Both the position numbers and the translations under genes were made by a program. Shown piece after piece: positions 8,094 to 17,713 of a DNA stretch of 64,000 nucleotides. The stretch covers positions 1 through 64,000 of the forward strand of contig JANQSC010000076.1 of NCBI GenBank assembly GCA_028284235.1. Reading direction: 5' to 3'. The stretch comes from Opitutaceae bacterium. GTDB lineage: Bacteria; Verrucomicrobiota; Verrucomicrobiia; Opitutales; Opitutaceae. Below the pieces are notes generated by a model. It saw only the letters and a program-made list of their open reading frames with translations. It was not told the DNA's origin and searched no databases. Position 1 is the stretch's first letter, and every line of letters starts with the position of its first letter.

Positions 8094-9140
8094 ATGTCCC
8101 CACCCCCAATTCGCTCATTCTTCCAATCCAGCGTCGCCCTCAACATCGGGGCCCGTTTTCTAGCCCTCATAATCGTCTTCGCCTTTTTTGCCATTTTCGT
8201 CGAAGACGGGAAATTCTACACCCTGCGCAACTTGGAGAACATCGTACGGCAAAGCTCCGTCTACGCCACCGCCGCGCTCGGGATGACCTTCGTCATCATC
8301 ACGGCCGGAATTGACTTGTCAGTCGGATCCATCATCGCTTTGGCGGTTGTCGTTGTCGCCTGGACACTCAATATACAGATCGACGGCGCCAACGGAGAAC
8401 TCGTGTATTTGGTGCACCAATACCCATTCGCTACGCCAATTCTCGCCTGCGCCCTCGCTATCGGCGCCTCGACTCTGGTCGGACTTCTGAACGGCGCGCT
8501 TATCGTTCGACTCAGGATCGTCCCGTTCATTGTAACTCTCGGATCTATGGGCATCATTCGCGGACTAGCCAAAGGGATCGCCAACGAGCGCGACATCTAT
8601 CCGCCTGAAGAAACCTGGATTGGCGGTCTCATGGACCCAACCCTGACTAACAAGGCCAAGAGCGGAATGATCTTTCCCGCCGGCGTGTGGATTCTGATCC
8701 TCTGCATCGCCGTCGCGTCCTTCATTCTTAAATACACTCGACTCGGACGCCACGTCTACGCGATCGGCTCAAACGAAGAAACCGCCCGACTCTGCGGAGT
8801 ACCGGTCGGTCGCACCAAATTGATCGTCTACGCGTTGACTGGATTTTTCTGCGCCCTCGCTGGATTTATGCAATTTTCCTACATCGGCGGTGTAGGACAG
8901 CCCACCACCGGCGTCATGTACGAACTCTTCGTCATCGCCGCCGTCATCATCGGCGGAGCCAGCTTCTCCGGCGGCGAGGGCTCGATCCTCGGAACCATCG
9001 TCGGCGCCTTGATCATAACAATCCTCTACATGGGCGGCCAGCAAATGGGCTGGCCCAAATGGGTTCAAGAAATGGTCATCGGCGGCATCATCATCCTCGC
9101 CGTCGCAGTCGACCGACTCCGGCACAGAAAACTGGCCTGA
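8094..9140 (+). CDS. Sugar ABC transporter permease (RbsC type)
   Basis: 348 residues from ATG at 8094 (MSPPPIRSFF). The sequence has about eight to ten hydrophobic segments and family signatures: the motif ITAGIDLSVGSIIAL after TM2, LLNGALIVRLRIVPFIVTLGSMGI, the cytoplasmic coupling loop ARLCGVPVGRTKLIVYALTG, and GGASFSGGEGSILGTIVGA. This is the inner-membrane channel of a CUT2 monosaccharide importer and works with the ATPase at 6541 and the lipoprotein at 5463. fucU begins 45 bases downstream on the same strand. Confidence 0.95.
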   Translation: MSPPPIRSFFQSSVALNIGARFLALIIVFAFFAIFVEDGKFYTLRNLENIVRQSSVYATAALGMTFVIITAGIDLSVGSIIALAVVVVAWTLNIQIDGANGELVYLVHQYPFATPILACALAIGASTLVGLLNGALIVRLRIVPFIVTLGSMGIIRGLAKGIANERDIYPPEETWIGGLMDPTLTNKAKSGMIFPAGVWILILCIAVASFILKYTRLGRHVYAIGSNEETARLCGVPVGRTKLIVYALTGFFCALAGFMQFSYIGGVGQPTTGVMYELFVIAAVIIGGASFSGGEGSILGTIVGALIITILYMGGQQMGWPKWVQEMVIGGIIILAVAVDRLRHRKLA

Positions 9141-9185
9141 TTTCGCTCAGTCACACGCGCTCGCTTCATCTCATATCATACCGTT

Positions 9186-9617
9186 ATGCTAATCGGAATT
9201 TCGCCACTCATCAGTCCTGAACTTCTCAATACGCTCTACCGAATGGGTCATGGCGACGAAATCGTTTTCGCCGACGCCCACTTTCCCGGCGAGAGCTGCA
9301 ACGCAAACGTCATCCGGGCAGACGGGCTCTCCATCGCCCCTCTCCTCAGCTCGGTCGCGCCGCTGCTCATACTCGACCAGTATGTCGAGAATCCACTCGC
9401 CATGATGGATGTCGTTCCCGGCGACACGCTCGACCCGTCGGTCGAGTCAGACTACATGGCCGCCATCCGCGCCCACTGGCCGGATACGAAGGCACCGAAC
9501 CGTATCGAGCGATTCGCGTTTTACGAACAGGCGAAGTCCGCGTTCGCCGTCGTCATGACCGGCGAAACCGCCAAGTACGGGAACATCATTCTCAAAAAAG
9601 GCGTTACGCCTTGTTGA
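9186..9617 (+). CDS. fucU: L-fucose mutarotase FucU (RbsD/FucU family)
   Basis: 143 residues, the usual length. The protein follows E. coli FucU almost block by block: [25 protein letters not shown] with the catalytic histidine, [38 protein letters not shown]. FucU interconverts alpha and beta anomers of L-fucose in the cytoplasm, so that the freshly imported sugar can be used by the next enzyme. It ends the ABC importer cluster and is the strongest clue to the substrate. No fucose isomerase, kinase or aldolase is in the window, so the rest of the route is elsewhere, or the non-phosphorylating route is used through dehydrogenases. Confidence 0.93.
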   Translation: MLIGISPLISPELLNTLYRMGHGDEIVFADAHFPGESCNANVIRADGLSIAPLLSSVAPLLILDQYVENPLAMMDVVPGDTLDPSVESDYMAAIRAHWPDTKAPNRIERFAFYEQAKSAFAVVMTGETAKYGNIILKKGVTPC

Positions 9618-9634
9618 GCGAGTGGCTGGACAAT

Positions 9635-9715
9635 CGTAGGGCTGGCGCGTGCGCCACGCCGCGTAGTCCGGAGGCTTATCTACATACGCGGCGCAGCGCA
9701 AGCGCTGGCCCTACG
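9635..9715. repeat. REP/BIME-like 81-bp palindromic element, copy A
   Basis: Exactly 81 bp with outer ends CGTAGGGC and GCCCTACG. The left half carries hairpin TGGCGC-GT-GCGCCA and the right half CAGCGC-AA-GCGCTG; both are followed toward the centre by GCCGCGTA-like sequence. Two further copies of identical length lie at 58729 and 59731. It sits between convergent genes (fucU and the PVC cytochrome). Confidence 0.75.
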
Positions 9716-9758
9716 GGAATGCGGTTTGCGTATACCGACAGTGGCGTTTCCCGACCGA

Positions 9759-12413
9759 CTACTGACTCTTCAAATATGCCACCATAGCGGCGACATGCTC
9801 GGGGCTGATGTCCAGACTCGCAGCCGACGGCATGAACGAATAGTGGAGGTCCTTGCGGCTTGCGATCTTGTCTTGATCGATGACGATGTCCGCTCCTCCG
9901 AAAACGCGCAGAATCAGCGGATTCCCTTCCGAGATAACGAACCCTTGGATCGTCTTGTTGTCGGTCGTCTTGACTTCAACGCCCTCGAATCCGTGTGAAA
10001 TATCAGCGGACGGATCGATGATCGCTTGAATTACCGTTTCGGCCGGATTTCCTTTCGCGAATGCCGAAAGATCGGGGCCGAAATCAATGCCTTCCTTGCC
10101 AAACACATGGCACATGTAGCATTGGGAAAGCGCGCGTTTGCCGCGGCTGATGTCCGGATCCGTATACGATTGGACTTCTTCAAGCGTCAACTCCTTCTTG
10201 GCCTTGGGGAACGTAGGCACGATCGAGTCGACGAGAGTCGCGCTCTGCCCGCCGATCTCGGCCATCAAGTTAAACGAGCGCCAGTAAGACTTGTCGCGAT
10301 TCTCAATAAACCAACGCGCGCGCGTGGTCACTTCAGCCCCTTCCGCATTCTTTACAATGTCCACCATCGCCCGAGCGCCTTTTTCCGACTGCACGTAGGC
10401 AATCGCCGTCAGCATATTGACGCGCGAGTCCATGTCCTTGGAAGTGTCCATGGCGTAGGCCTTCATATCGTCAACCGCGGATTCCGGGTGCAAGCGCCAG
10501 ACGATATCGGCGAACGACTTCGACCAATCCGCCGGGTTTTTGCCGCGCTTGCTTTTCAAATACGCGTAGGCTTTGGCTTCGTCGAGAGCCACCGATGTGC
10601 CAATCGCTTCCAGATACCAACGGTCGGATCCATCGTAGCCGTCCACCAAGTCGAGAAGCGTCTCTTTCATTTCGCCAAAGGGAACGTCGCGCAAGGCGAC
10701 TGCTACTTCGCGGCGCACGGCCGACGACGGGTCTTTCGCAAGCGCAGTCGCATGGGCCATGAAATTGCTGCCGGTCGAACGCAACGCACGGAACGCGGCA
10801 ATGCGCATTTGCGGGTCGCTATGCTTCAGTCGCTCCTCCACCAGAGCCACGCCTTTCGCTCCCAGATGCGGCAGGAGAAATACAGCCCGCGCTTGAATGT
10901 AGTTGTTTTCGTGACTCAGGAGTTTGCTTACACCGGAGATCGCGGACGCTCCTTTTTCCTTCAATCCGTAAAATGCCGCTCCGCGTACATTGTGGGAAGG
11001 ATTCTGAAAGGCCTCCAGCAGTCCACGCGTAGTTGAGTAGTCAATCTTCGGTGTCTTGAGTTTCTTCCCCTTCGGAGCGATTCGGTAAATCGAGCCCACG
11101 CCTTTCTCGTCGTACGCCCCGTGTCCCCCCACGCGCGTGTCGAACCAGTCGGCCACGTAGAGCGAGCCGTCGGTGCCCACAGCAATGTCCGCGGGGCGAA
11201 ACTGGAAACGGGCCTCTTTGTTGCGGGCTTGGGTTTGGGAAAAGTCGGCCCCGTAGAACTTTCCAGTCGTGTTTGATCCGAAAAAGTCGAAACGGTCCAA
11301 TGCGAATCCCGCTTTCATCGGTTGCGGCTTGTATCCAAAAACGACATTACGCGTCGGCTCGCAGCTCAGAAGCATACCGCGGTACTCTTCGCCCAAGGCG
11401 TCGCCTTCGTAATAAGTAATGCCGGTCGGCGCGCCGCCGCCATAGACGTCGCCCGCGGGAATCGTGCCCGGGTCGCCTTGGCGCCACTCCGCCTCCGCAG
11501 TGGATTGGTCGGGACGCCGTTCGGTGCGCCAAGAGCGCAATCCGTCGAACGACGAGAATCCTAGGTTGCCATACTCCATCAGCCAGGTCGTGCGAGCGGC
11601 CGGCGGGTCGTCGTTGTCGTTGTTGAATACATCGCCGAAGGACGTGACGGTTTGTTCGTAGGAATTTCGAAAATTGTGGCCGATCACCGCGAGGCCTGTT
11701 CCGTCGGGATTCATGCGCATAGCGACGCCGCCGACGTACTGATGGCCATCACTGCTCGGCTTGGCCCGGTCGGTCCGGTTCAAGTAGGAACTCCCGGTGA
11801 AGAGGTGCAAATCGGGGCTTTCGACATCCGCGTTGCCGGCATTGCCGGTGTTGAAGTAGTATTGGCCATTGGGACCGACCGTTACGGAGTGAAGGCTGTG
11901 GTCGTGATCAAAGCCTTCGAAACCCGTCAGGAGGATTTCCTTTTTGTCATCGTCGTCGAACCGGTCGTTCCGGTTCACGTCGGTGATGGCGATTAGATGC
12001 GGCGGCTGCGAAATGAGAACACGGTTGTCGATCACCGCGATGCCGAGCGGCGCCGCCAGGCTCGAGTCCTGCCAGAAGACCGTGGAGTCGTCCGCCTCGC
12101 CGTCGCCATCGGTATCTTCCAAAATCACAATCCGGTCGCCCAAGGGATGGGTACGACTCGTCTTGTTGCGAAATTTCCGGTAGTTGACACCTTCCGCGAC
12201 CCAAATACGCCCCTTCGCATCCACGTCGATATTGGTGGGATTGTAGAACAGCGGCGAGCTCGCCCAAAGCGTGACTTCCAAGTCCTCAGGCAGATCGAAC
12301 GCTTCGACCGGAACGCTGTCTTGAGCGTTCGCCAATGAAGCGACGACAAATGCGGATGCCGCAGCGCTCGCATATTTGAAAAAAGGGTACTTTTGAAGGA
12401 AACGAGTCTTCAT
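9759..12413 (-). CDS. PVC-type membrane-associated dehydrogenase with HEAT repeats and cytochrome c domain (A)
   Basis: 884 residues with a signal peptide (about 1-30, ending ANA-Q). The N-terminal half is a soluble-dehydrogenase-like beta-propeller (ITDVNRNDRFDDDD, ILEDTDGDGEADDS, YVADWFDTRVGGHGAYDEKG) with acidic calcium-type loops. HEAT-like helical repeats follow from about 470 to 700. A C-terminal heme c motif CYMCH is at 765-769, then FGPDLSAFAKGN and the DKIASRKDLHYSFMPSA tail with a likely methionine ligand. These periplasmic proteins are abundant in Planctomycetes and Verrucomicrobia and are thought to oxidise sugars or alcohols and pass electrons to heme; substrates are mostly unproven. 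It is shorter and more distant than the two relatives at 12963 and 26072. Confidence 0.88.
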   Translation of the reverse strand: MKTRFLQKYPFFKYASAAASAFVVASLANAQDSVPVEAFDLPEDLEVTLWASSPLFYNPTNIDVDAKGRIWVAEGVNYRKFRNKTSRTHPLGDRIVILEDTDGDGEADDSTVFWQDSSLAAPLGIAVIDNRVLISQPPHLIAITDVNRNDRFDDDDKKEILLTGFEGFDHDHSLHSVTVGPNGQYYFNTGNAGNADVESPDLHLFTGSSYLNRTDRAKPSSDGHQYVGGVAMRMNPDGTGLAVIGHNFRNSYEQTVTSFGDVFNNDNDDPPAARTTWLMEYGNLGFSSFDGLRSWRTERRPDQSTAEAEWRQGDPGTIPAGDVYGGGAPTGITYYEGDALGEEYRGMLLSCEPTRNVVFGYKPQPMKAGFALDRFDFFGSNTTGKFYGADFSQTQARNKEARFQFRPADIAVGTDGSLYVADWFDTRVGGHGAYDEKGVGSIYRIAPKGKKLKTPKIDYSTTRGLLEAFQNPSHNVRGAAFYGLKEKGASAISGVSKLLSHENNYIQARAVFLLPHLGAKGVALVEERLKHSDPQMRIAAFRALRSTGSNFMAHATALAKDPSSAVRREVAVALRDVPFGEMKETLLDLVDGYDGSDRWYLEAIGTSVALDEAKAYAYLKSKRGKNPADWSKSFADIVWRLHPESAVDDMKAYAMDTSKDMDSRVNMLTAIAYVQSEKGARAMVDIVKNAEGAEVTTRARWFIENRDKSYWRSFNLMAEIGGQSATLVDSIVPTFPKAKKELTLEEVQSYTDPDISRGKRALSQCYMCHVFGKEGIDFGPDLSAFAKGNPAETVIQAIIDPSADISHGFEGVEVKTTDNKTIQGFVISEGNPLILRVFGGADIVIDQDKIASRKDLHYSFMPSAASLDISPEHVAAMVAYLKSQ

Positions 12414-12560
12414 CTACTGATTCTAACTAATTTAGATTGCGTAAGGTCGCGGCCGACCGTGGCGCGCGACTGCAACTACTTATTTCAAAGAAACCGTAAT
12501 TGGACAGCACATTTTTCACGACCGATCACAGCGCAACGATTGCGCCGGCCAAGACACTCT

Positions 12561-12947
12561 CTAAATCTCAAACGGAGCGGCTCGTTGGCAGAGTTGCAGG
12601 CACAAGCCAAACGGGTCCCGAAGCATGACAAGGCGCGTTCCCTCCTCCGGGTTCACTTCCTCCACAAAACGCGCGCCCGCCGCGACGAGCCGCTCGTGTT
12701 CGGCATCCACATTCTCGACAGCGAACGCCAAGTGATACTCCAACGGATGCATCGACCCGTAGTCGGGAATCGTCGCTGAGGGATTCGCGTAAAACTCCCA
12801 AACCACGCGTCCCGTCTCGTCCGCCAGAAACCGGGTAAACGGGGCGTCTTCCAACGCTCGAACCACGCGCATGCCACAGTGGGCGACATACCAGTCGGCG
12901 ACCGCTACCGGATCCGGGACGTTGAGGGCGTAGTGTTCGAATCGCAT
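12561..12947 (-). CDS. VOC-superfamily (glyoxalase/bleomycin-resistance fold) protein
   Basis: 128 residues. Paired beta-alpha-beta modules are readable: RFEHYALNVPDPVAVADWYV at the N-terminus, then YHLAFAVENVDAEHERLVAAGARFVEEV and LVMLRDPFGLCLQLCQR. Likely metal ligands are His5 in the first strand and His in YHLAF, with a glutamate-containing strand in the first module (VVWEF). The family covers lyases, dioxygenases and isomerases, and the substrate cannot be read from sequence. It lies 15 bases upstream of nothing on its own strand but directly after the start side of the large cytochrome gene at 12963, whose stop is 16 bases away, so the two may be co-transcribed. Confidence 0.8.
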   Translation of the reverse strand: MRFEHYALNVPDPVAVADWYVAHCGMRVVRALEDAPFTRFLADETGRVVWEFYANPSATIPDYGSMHPLEYHLAFAVENVDAEHERLVAAGARFVEEVNPEEGTRLVMLRDPFGLCLQLCQRAAPFEI

Positions 12948-12962
12948 GCGTTCTTGCGCAGC

Positions 12963-15900
12963 CTATTCGTGCTCGTCGCTTTCGCTTTCAGGCGCTTTCT
13001 TTAAACTGCTCAAGTAAGCGACCAAATCCCGAACTTCGAGCGGGTTGAGAAGAAGCCCCATGGGCGGCATTCCGGAAATCGGCGGCTGCTTGGATTGAAT
13101 GTCCCCCGCAGCGATTTTTTCGAGCGAGCCATCCGGCATCTTGAGCGTTACACCAGAGTCGTCCTCCTCCATGAACAATCCGCTTACAACCGAACCGTCG
13201 GTTTGAGTCAGTACCATCATCCCGTACCCAGGAGCCACGTCCGCGCCGGGATCGACTATCGACGCGAGCAAATACTCTCGATCGTAAATTCGCCCGATAC
13301 CCGTCAACTCCGGACCGACGTCCGCTCCCGTATCGTCCACCTTGTGACAACGAATACACTGGGCGGCTCCATGAGTCATGAATACGTTTTCACCGCGTTT
13401 CACGTTTCCGCCTTCCAGACTCGCCGCGTATTTATCCATTGGAGACGCGGTTAATAGCGATTGATCGTAATTGGCGACGAGCGTATCGAGTCCGGAGTCA
13501 GAACGCTGGCGGGCGGCTTCTATCACGTCGAGTCGCGTCTTCGCATTCCCTTTGCCCGCCGCGGCCGTCTCAAACTGGGCAGCGAGGAAGGCGCCCGAAA
13601 CCGCATCAGTTCTACTCCCTAACAAACTGGCCGCTCGCTGGCGGGTTGCCACCGGGCCCGCCTTGAACGCCTTGATCGACTCCTCCACTCCACGCTCGGG
13701 ATTGGCCGCTAACATAGCCTCCAGAGCGCTCGATCGCACCGCCGCCTTGCCGTCTTTCAATACGGATGCCGCCAATTTCTCGAGATCGGGATCATTCCGC
13801 TTGGTCAAAGCGGTCAAAGCGGAAACCCGCACTTCTGCCGCGTTCGATCGCTTCTTGAACTGGGCAATAAGTACATCCCGGTCCACATCGTATCCATAAA
13901 GCTGAGCCACGCGTGTCGTCTGGATGAGTACATCTTCGTCCGCCGCATCCAAAATCGAAGCGATTTCCGACTGCACGACGCTCTCGATGGGATCCCGCAC
14001 GGTCGGGTTCTCTCTCGGAAGCCCAGTTGTCGGGTCGATTGGGTTGGCGTCGTTCCATCCTTCGATCGCGGACAGCGCCTCGCGACGTAAACGCTCCGGG
14101 AGCGCCGCGTTCGCCGCGTAGCGGAGGAGCGAGCGGGCGTTGTCCGATTTCGCCGCGTAGTAGTTGGCATTGATAATCCGGTGATGCATCAGCCCGTCCA
14201 CAGCATCTTCGGGCAACGAGCCGGAACCACCGACCGCGTAGTCGTTTATCAAGTTCGCCAGTTTCGCTTGCACGGACGGCATCTCCACGTAGACCGGCAA
14301 GTCGTTGATCGCTCGGATTGCCTCGTAGACGAGCGACTCTTCCGAGTCGGCGAGAAAGTCGGCGATACGCGGATCCGCCAATTTACGGACCGCGAGCAAC
14401 GCGGCCATGCGGACGTACTTCGAAGAATGGGTCAGAGCCGCGCTCCACGCGTCTTTTTCAATTCCGGCCAAGGCCATGACGACGCCGTGACGCACCCATA
14501 GGTCCTGGTCCGCATTGCGGTCCAGCAGCGACAGCAACTCCGGCACCGCCGGGGCGTATCCAATACGGCCGAGACCAATCCCGGCGTACATCGCGACACG
14601 TGGATGGCTGTCCCGCAATGCCTTCACGAGCAAATCCGCAGCGGCTTCTACTCGATGGTCGCCGAGCACGCGAGCCGCCTGTATTCTGACCTGGTCGTTT
14701 TCGTCAGCCATCAACTCCAAAACCGGATCTAGAATCGAAATTCCTTGGGCGCCCGCCATTTGGCCCAAACCCCAGACGCCGTGTATCCGCTCGAATGTCT
14801 CCGCGTTCGTATTCAGGGCGGACCGCGTAAACGCTTCCACGCCAGCGGCGCCACGCTTTGCCAGTTCGAATTGGGCGCGAAGGCGCACTTGCTGGTGGTC
14901 TCGGTCGAGCAAATCGACCAATTGCGACAAAGAGTATTCAGAAAAGTCTGACAAGAGAATCGCTTTGTTCTCAGCGACTTCCGGCTTCTCGATCTCGCCT
15001 GGAACTTCCATCGAGTAGATGTTGCCGACGTCTTGATTGAGCCACCCCCCATAGTTGTAGTCCGAGATATAGAGCTTCCCGTCCGGACCGAAATCGATGT
15101 CGACGCAATTCGAGCCGCGGAAAAACTCTTCCTCGTTCACCATCTTGAAGGTCGCTCCGTCCTCCTCCAAATTGAACATCGAAATGTAGGAAGCGGTGAG
15201 GGAACCCTTGTAAATAATGACGAAAAACTTGTCGTCGTACTTCTCGCCCATGCTGTTGGACGGGTTGAAGACGAATCCAGACGGCCCGCCGATGATCTGC
15301 CCGATGCCGGGAAGGATAAACGCCGGCTGCTCCGGGCTGCGCGTCTTCCACGCCCGTTCCGTAATCCAGCCGAGCGGCAATTTCGTGTCGCCCGTATATT
15401 TGAAGGAGCGCAACTCGAGATCTTGCGTGAACGACATGATGGACTGGTGTCCCGCATGCCATCCCGAGTCGCCGCCTTCGACCAAATAGTTGATGCGCTC
15501 GAAGTCCTCGCCATCCGCGTCGTTGTCGGCAGTGAACAGATTGCCATAGTCGTCCCAAGTCAGTTCCTGCGGGTTGCGAAGCCCGTCGTAGAACAATTCG
15601 ACATTGGAACCGTCCGGATCGCAACGAAAGACCGCTCCCTTGTTCGGACCGAAAAAGTGGCGTCCTTCCTTCGTCTTAACGTTGTAGCCACGGTCTCCAA
15701 GGGACCAATACAATTTCCCGTCCGGCCCCCAAGTCAGGCCGTGCATGTCGTGACCCGAAAAACTCATCCGAATGCCAAACCCGTCCTGGAGCGACTCGCG
15801 GGTGTCGGCAACGCCGTCGCCATCGACATCCTCCAGCAGCCACAAGTGAGGAATATTCGCGTAGTAAATCTTCCCGTCGCGTTCTATGAGACCGATGCCC

Positions 15901-16364
15901 GGACCGTCCAACGGGTCGTTGAATCCGCCCGCGTAAATCTTCGAGCTATCGGCTCGCCCATCCCCGTCGGTATCCTCGAGCACGCTGATCTGGTCGGACT
16001 TGTTTGTGTAGTGCTCCAGCGGATAGATGTCGAAGTGGTTTTCGAACATTTTCATTCGATCCGCGTTGGACTCGATCGAGATGTCCTCGACGAGCATCAT
16101 GCGACGCTCGCGAATGTCGTCGACGCCGAAACGCCAGCGGTGGATCTCCGCAATGTACAGGCGGCCCTGCGAATCGAAGGTGATCGCGGAAGGGTTTTGC
16201 GTCTGCGACTCGTCCGCCCAAAGCTTGATCGACACGTCTCTCGGCATTTGGAAGTTCCGCATGCGCAGCTCTGCTTTCTCCTCGTAGTACTCCCGAATGG
16301 CGGGATCTGATTCAGCACCGAAGGCCGTGGCGGCCAGGGTAATTGATAGGAGTAGTCTCTTCAT
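12963..16364 (-). CDS. PVC-type dehydrogenase-HEAT-cytochrome c protein (B)
   Basis: 1133 residues from ATG at 16364 (MKRLLLSITLAATAFGAE, a signal peptide); the upstream in-frame extension to 16433 lacks a signal peptide of its own. The propeller domain has SVLEDTDGDGRADSS, GHDMHGLTWGPDGKLYWS and the asp-rich TADNDADGEDF loop. HEAT repeats run from about 520 to 930. The heme c motif CIRCH is at 1003-1007, with the likely axial methionine in ISGMPPMG near 1110 and the end DLVAYLSSLKK. It is a clear paralogue of the protein at 26072 (same order, matching propeller motifs). Probably a periplasmic oxidase of a sugar or similar alcohol; substrate unknown. Confidence 0.9.
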   Translation of the reverse strand: MKRLLLSITLAATAFGAESDPAIREYYEEKAELRMRNFQMPRDVSIKLWADESQTQNPSAITFDSQGRLYIAEIHRWRFGVDDIRERRMMLVEDISIESNADRMKMFENHFDIYPLEHYTNKSDQISVLEDTDGDGRADSSKIYAGGFNDPLDGPGIGLIERDGKIYYANIPHLWLLEDVDGDGVADTRESLQDGFGIRMSFSGHDMHGLTWGPDGKLYWSLGDRGYNVKTKEGRHFFGPNKGAVFRCDPDGSNVELFYDGLRNPQELTWDDYGNLFTADNDADGEDFERINYLVEGGDSGWHAGHQSIMSFTQDLELRSFKYTGDTKLPLGWITERAWKTRSPEQPAFILPGIGQIIGGPSGFVFNPSNSMGEKYDDKFFVIIYKGSLTASYISMFNLEEDGATFKMVNEEEFFRGSNCVDIDFGPDGKLYISDYNYGGWLNQDVGNIYSMEVPGEIEKPEVAENKAILLSDFSEYSLSQLVDLLDRDHQQVRLRAQFELAKRGAAGVEAFTRSALNTNAETFERIHGVWGLGQMAGAQGISILDPVLELMADENDQVRIQAARVLGDHRVEAAADLLVKALRDSHPRVAMYAGIGLGRIGYAPAVPELLSLLDRNADQDLWVRHGVVMALAGIEKDAWSAALTHSSKYVRMAALLAVRKLADPRIADFLADSEESLVYEAIRAINDLPVYVEMPSVQAKLANLINDYAVGGSGSLPEDAVDGLMHHRIINANYYAAKSDNARSLLRYAANAALPERLRREALSAIEGWNDANPIDPTTGLPRENPTVRDPIESVVQSEIASILDAADEDVLIQTTRVAQLYGYDVDRDVLIAQFKKRSNAAEVRVSALTALTKRNDPDLEKLAASVLKDGKAAVRSSALEAMLAANPERGVEESIKAFKAGPVATRQRAASLLGSRTDAVSGAFLAAQFETAAAGKGNAKTRLDVIEAARQRSDSGLDTLVANYDQSLLTASPMDKYAASLEGGNVKRGENVFMTHGAAQCIRCHKVDDTGADVGPELTGIGRIYDREYLLASIVDPGADVAPGYGMMVLTQTDGSVVSGLFMEEDDSGVTLKMPDGSLEKIAAGDIQSKQPPISGMPPMGLLLNPLEVRDLVAYLSSLKKAPESESDEHE

Positions 16365-16509
16365 AGCTATTACAACGATTAAACGCAGATCGAATTTAGG
16401 GCATCTTCTCGTCAAGTCGCGCTCGAAATACAACTCAAATGCGCCAACATAAGAGTGATTCGAAGGGACTCAGCGTGAAAATCCCGAGTTCCCGCCGCGA
16501 TCGACGGGT

Positions 16510-17601
16510 TCAATCCCCTTTCTCCACCAGCCGGACACAGGTGCTCGCCGGGATTCCCTCCACTGTGTATCGTGGATGGAATCGTCCAGCCTCTGGGTCG
16601 ATTTCGAAGTAGACGATGTTGTTCGAATCGCGATTTGCGACTATCAGGAGCGTTCCGTCGTCGCTGAGAGTGAAATTGCGCGGATGCTCCCCGCCCGAAG
16701 ACTCTCGCTGAATCAAGCGGAGCGAACCGTTCGCCGGATCGATGGCGTAGAGCGCAATGCTGTCGTGACCGCGATTGGAGCCGTAGAGGAATCGCTGGTT
16801 CGGATGGATCAGAATCTCGGCCGTCGTGTTCTCGCCTTGGAAATCGCCCGGCAATGTATCGACCGAATCGGCTGGTTCGAGCGCTCCACGCTCCGCGTCC
16901 CAATTGTAGTGACGAATCGAGCCGTCCAATTCGTTGATAGCGTAAATCCAGCGCCCGTTCGAGTGAAAGGCCAAATGCCTCGGACCCGCTCCCACCGACG
17001 TTTCCACAAAAGGAATCGTCGCCGCCGTTAAGTTTCCCGCATCTGCATCGAACTGAAAAACGTAGATCCGGTCCATCCCGAGGTCGCACACGAATACGAA
17101 CCGATTCGTCGGGTCCGCGTAAATCGAATGGGCGTGAGCGCTTTCCTGCCGATCCGGAACCACACCCGAGCCTGAGCCTTCCAGCTGTCCACTGTAAGTT
17201 CGCTCCCCGATCGCCCCATCCGCTTCCAAACGAAACACCGAAATGCAGGCATCCCCGTAGCTCACCGCGAAAAGCCAACGCTCCGAGCGATCCAAGCTCA
17301 GGTGACACAATCCACCTCCGCTCGAGAGCCCTTCATTGAGAAAAGCGAGCGCTCCCGATTCGGTATTCCGCCGGAACGCTTTCACAAAGCCTTCCCCATC
17401 ACGGCCCAAAGTCGTGGCGTACAAACGGCTCGCGTCCCGGTTAAACCGGAGAAAGCCCGCTTTGCGCTCGCTCGTCACTAACGCTGCGTCGCCGATCGTA
17501 AGTGGCCTGCTACCGACATCCTGATGGTAGACCCCATCCGCATCCCCCGTGCCGCTCGTCCCGTAGTATGCGTCGTAGGATTTCGAGTCGCTCGTATTCA
17601 T
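16510..17601 (-). CDS. Lactonase-family seven-bladed beta-propeller (YbhE/Pgl-like)
   Basis: 363 residues from ATG at 17601 (MNTSDSKSYDAYYG). Repeated blade motifs (RSERWLFAVSYGD, TNRFVFVCDLGMDRIYVF, GAGPRHLAFHSNGRWIYAINE, HPNQRFLYGSNRGHDSIALY, GEHPRNFTLSDDGTLLIVANRDSNN) match the 6-phosphogluconolactonase/carboxymuconate-cyclase propeller family. Family members hydrolyse sugar lactones. No signal peptide is seen, so it is probably cytoplasmic. It could act on the lactone formed by a sugar dehydrogenase, but it lies 7 kb from the fucose locus and the link is only a suggestion. It is followed 146 bases later by the cytochrome gene at 12963 on the same strand. Confidence 0.85.
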   Translation of the reverse strand: MNTSDSKSYDAYYGTSGTGDADGVYHQDVGSRPLTIGDAALVTSERKAGFLRFNRDASRLYATTLGRDGEGFVKAFRRNTESGALAFLNEGLSSGGGLCHLSLDRSERWLFAVSYGDACISVFRLEADGAIGERTYSGQLEGSGSGVVPDRQESAHAHSIYADPTNRFVFVCDLGMDRIYVFQFDADAGNLTAATIPFVETSVGAGPRHLAFHSNGRWIYAINELDGSIRHYNWDAERGALEPADSVDTLPGDFQGENTTAEILIHPNQRFLYGSNRGHDSIALYAIDPANGSLRLIQRESSGGEHPRNFTLSDDGTLLIVANRDSNNIVYFEIDPEAGRFHPRYTVEGIPASTCVRLVEKGD

Positions 17602-17713
17602 TTTTCGAGACTCAAACCAGTCGAAATGAAAACGCAAGCGGCGACTCGAGCATTTTGCTCCGCGGAGCGACGAATAAGTTAGACGGGCACCCCCACTACA
17701 CTAGAATTCCACC

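Noticed and set aside
15033-16310. Plus-strand open frame of 425 codons opposite cytochrome protein B
   Set aside because: The minus strand carries motifs of a known family; the antisense frame has none.
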